Positions 62,674-64,000 of a stretch of DNA of 64,000 bases are shown one piece after another. Each line of letters starts with the position of its first letter. Positions within the stretch are counted from its first letter, which is position 1. The notes beneath the pieces were generated by a model. That model was not told the DNA's origin. It saw only the letters and a list, made by a program, of their open reading frames with translations, and ran no database searches. Both the position numbers and the translations under genes were made by a program. The stretch lies in NCBI RefSeq assembly GCF_003352915.1, contig NZ_CP022314.1, positions 2,482,544 through 2,546,543 on the forward strand, read 5' to 3'. This DNA comes from Arthrobacter sp. PM3. GTDB lineage: Bacteria > Actinomycetota > Actinomycetes > Actinomycetales > Micrococcaceae.

Positions 62674-62675
62674 CT
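62645..62675 (-). terminator. Hairpin at the end of the repeat protein gene
   Basis: AGCGACT (62645-62651) pairs with AGTCGCT (62669-62675) around a 17-base loop, overlapping the TAG stop of the minus-strand gene and followed on that strand by TTTGATCG. A weak but well-placed terminator. Confidence 0.45.
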
Positions 62676-64000
62676 ATTTAGCGACGGCGGTAGTCGGGAC
62701 GGACGTCCGGAAGAACGTGGTGTAGCCCGGCTTGGACCCCGTCACCTTTACCGTGAGGGTCTTCGCCACGTCCGTTGCGGTGGGTTTATAAGTCGCGGCG
62801 TTGGCGCCGGTGATCGCAACGCCGGCCCGGTACCACTGGTACCGGAGCGTGACGGGTGCCGGTCCCCAAACGCCGGAGTTCGCCGTGAGGGTGGACCCCA
62901 CCTTCGCGGTCCCGGTGACGGTGGGCGTGGCCCTGATCAGTGATCCCTTGACCACCGCAGCTGTGGCAGCGGAGGTTCGGGAGAACGTGGTGTAGCCCGA
63001 TTTGGACCCGGTGACCTTCACGGTGAGGATTGCGCCAAGATCTTCCGGCACGGGGACGTAAGTGGGGGAGGTGGCGCCGGTGATCGCGACGCCGGACCGG
63101 TACCACTGGTACCGGAGCGTGACGGGTGCCGGTCCCCAAACGCCGGAGTTCGCCGTGAGGGTGGACCCCACCTTCGCGGTCCCGGTGACGGTGGGCGTGG
63201 CCCTGATCAGTGATCCCTTGACCACCGCAGCCGTGGCAGCGGAGGTTCGGGAGAACGTGGTGTAGCCCGATTTGGACCCGGTGACCTTCACGGTGAGGAT
63301 TGCGCCAAGATCTTCCGCCACGGGGACGTAAGTGGGGGAGGTGGCGCCCAGGATCGCGACGCCGGACCGGTACCACTGGTACCGGAGCGTGACGGGTGCC
63401 GGCCCCCACACACCGGAAGCCGCCGTGAGCGTGGACCCGACGGCGGGAACGCCGGTGATCGTGGGAACTGGGGTGGTGCTGAGTGGGCCGTTGGCTATGG
63501 CCGCGGTCGGGGCGGACGTCTTGGAGACCGTGCTGTAGCCGGCCTTGGTGCCGGTCACGGTGACGGTGATGGTCTTTCCGGTATCACCCCCGACAGCGGT
63601 GTAGGCGGCGCCGGTCGCCCCGATGATCGCTGAGCCGTTTGCCTTCCACTGGTAGGCCAGGGCGACTGGTGCCGGGCCCCAGATGCCCGGGACGGCGGTG
63701 AGGGTCGATCCGACCTTCGCGGTTCCGGTGATCGTGGGAACCGGGGTGGTGCTGAGTGAGCCGTTGGCTATGGCCGCGGTCGGGGCGGACGTCTTGGAGA
63801 CCGTGCTGTAGCCGGCCTTGGTGCCGGTCACGGTGACGGTGATGGTCTTTCCGGTATCACCCCCGACAGCGGTGTAGGCGGCGCCGGTCGCCCCGATGAT
63901 CGCTGAGCCGTTTGCCTTCCACTGGTAGGCCAGGGCGACTGGTGCCGGGCCCCAGATGCCCGGGACGGCGGTGAGGGTCGATCCGACCTTCGCGGTTCCG
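62674..64000 (-). CDS. Tandem Ig-like repeat surface protein (partial, N-terminus off right edge)
   Basis: The frame is open from the right edge to a TAG at 62674 (442 codons seen). It is made of 90-91-residue units beginning GTAKVGSTLTA and containing VWGPAPVTLRYQWYRSG, a Tyr/Val-rich strand (ILTVKVTGSKSGYTTF) and SAATAAVVKGSLIRATPTVT as linker. Five units are visible, two pairs nearly identical. There is no LPxTG motif or membrane anchor at the C-terminus, which simply stops after the last unit, so anchoring must reside upstream or the protein is secreted. Such repeats are common C-terminal stalks of actinobacterial secreted enzymes. Confidence 0.85.
   Translation of the reverse strand, partial: GTAKVGSTLTAVPGIWGPAPVALAYQWKANGSAIIGATGAAYTAVGGDTGKTITVTVTGTKAGYSTVSKTSAPTAAIANGSLSTTPVPTITGTAKVGSTLTAVPGIWGPAPVALAYQWKANGSAIIGATGAAYTAVGGDTGKTITVTVTGTKAGYSTVSKTSAPTAAIANGPLSTTPVPTITGVPAVGSTLTAASGVWGPAPVTLRYQWYRSGVAILGATSPTYVPVAEDLGAILTVKVTGSKSGYTTFSRTSAATAAVVKGSLIRATPTVTGTAKVGSTLTANSGVWGPAPVTLRYQWYRSGVAITGATSPTYVPVPEDLGAILTVKVTGSKSGYTTFSRTSAATAAVVKGSLIRATPTVTGTAKVGSTLTANSGVWGPAPVTLRYQWYRAGVAITGANAATYKPTATDVAKTLTVKVTGSKPGYTTFFRTSVPTTAVAK
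62700..64000 (-). repeat. 270/273-base tandem repeats of the Ig-like gene
   Basis: Shift by 270 bases aligns 62821-63060 with 63091-63330, and shift by 273 aligns about 63461-63727 with 63734-64000, with only scattered base differences. The near-identity between adjacent units at synonymous positions points to recent duplication or gene conversion. Confidence 0.85.

Overview
The window is very G+C-rich, densely coded DNA with short intergenic gaps, many GTG starts and GGAGG-type ribosome binding sites. Gene content (WXG100/FtsK secretion locus, PadR-DUF1048-ABC operon, UvrA paralogue, MHS transporter, PucR regulator, Ig-like repeat surface protein) suggests a chromosome of Arthrobacter, Pseudarthrobacter or a close relative (Micrococcaceae). 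This is inferred from protein style, not from a marker gene. No rRNA, tRNA, CRISPR array or intact insertion sequence was seen.

Layout. (1) 1-12357 is a compact, non-canonical type VII (WXG100) secretion-like locus. On the minus strand are an RHS/DUF6531 polymorphic-toxin-like protein cut by the left edge and a WXG100 protein. Divergently on the plus strand are a 952-aa lipoprotein with a YhgE/Pip (EsaA-like) ectodomain, a membrane-anchored periplasmic-binding-protein-like protein, an FHA-FtsK/SpoIIIE ATPase and a Ser/Thr kinase with an outside domain. EccB, EccD, EccE and mycosin are not present in the window. (2) 12362-39922 is mixed housekeeping and accessory content: DUF2071, DUF1622, an epimerase, a NERD protein, a pyrimidine-dimer-glycosylase-like protein, a PadR/DUF1048/ABC-2 operon, a UvrA paralogue with a VOC protein, an adenosine/adenine deaminase, SulP, an unusual winged-helix/H1-like/starch-binding-like fusion, MscS, twin lipoproteins, acylphosphatase, a lipid-kinase-like protein, MFS, methyltransferases, a SnoaL-like protein and DUF1275. 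(3) 39967-53226 begins with a histidine phosphatase (39967-40560) and is otherwise a sugar-acid catabolic island. A minus-strand operon encodes a Dpp-type ABC importer, aldo/keto reductase, HpaI-type aldolase, cytosolic BNR/sialidase-like protein, SDR and DeoR regulator. Divergent to it is a single reading frame joining a DUF1537 acid-sugar kinase to a PdxA2 dehydrogenase. Two copies of a 13-17 bp palindrome lie in the shared control region. (4) 53416-59716 encodes an MHS transporter, a succinate-semialdehyde-type dehydrogenase, an iron alcohol dehydrogenase and a GAF/PucR regulator, plausibly a small hydroxy-acid pathway such as 4-hydroxybutyrate to succinate. (5) 59796-64000 holds LtrA, a frameshifted SRPBCC remnant, a K+-channel-like protein with an unusual filter, and a tandem Ig-like repeat protein cut by the right edge.

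Three copies of a roughly 66-bp intergenic palindrome (arms AGCAACGCGGGGTCA and its complement) sit downstream of genes at 23.9, 40.7 and 53.2 kb. A different palindrome lies at 28.0 kb.
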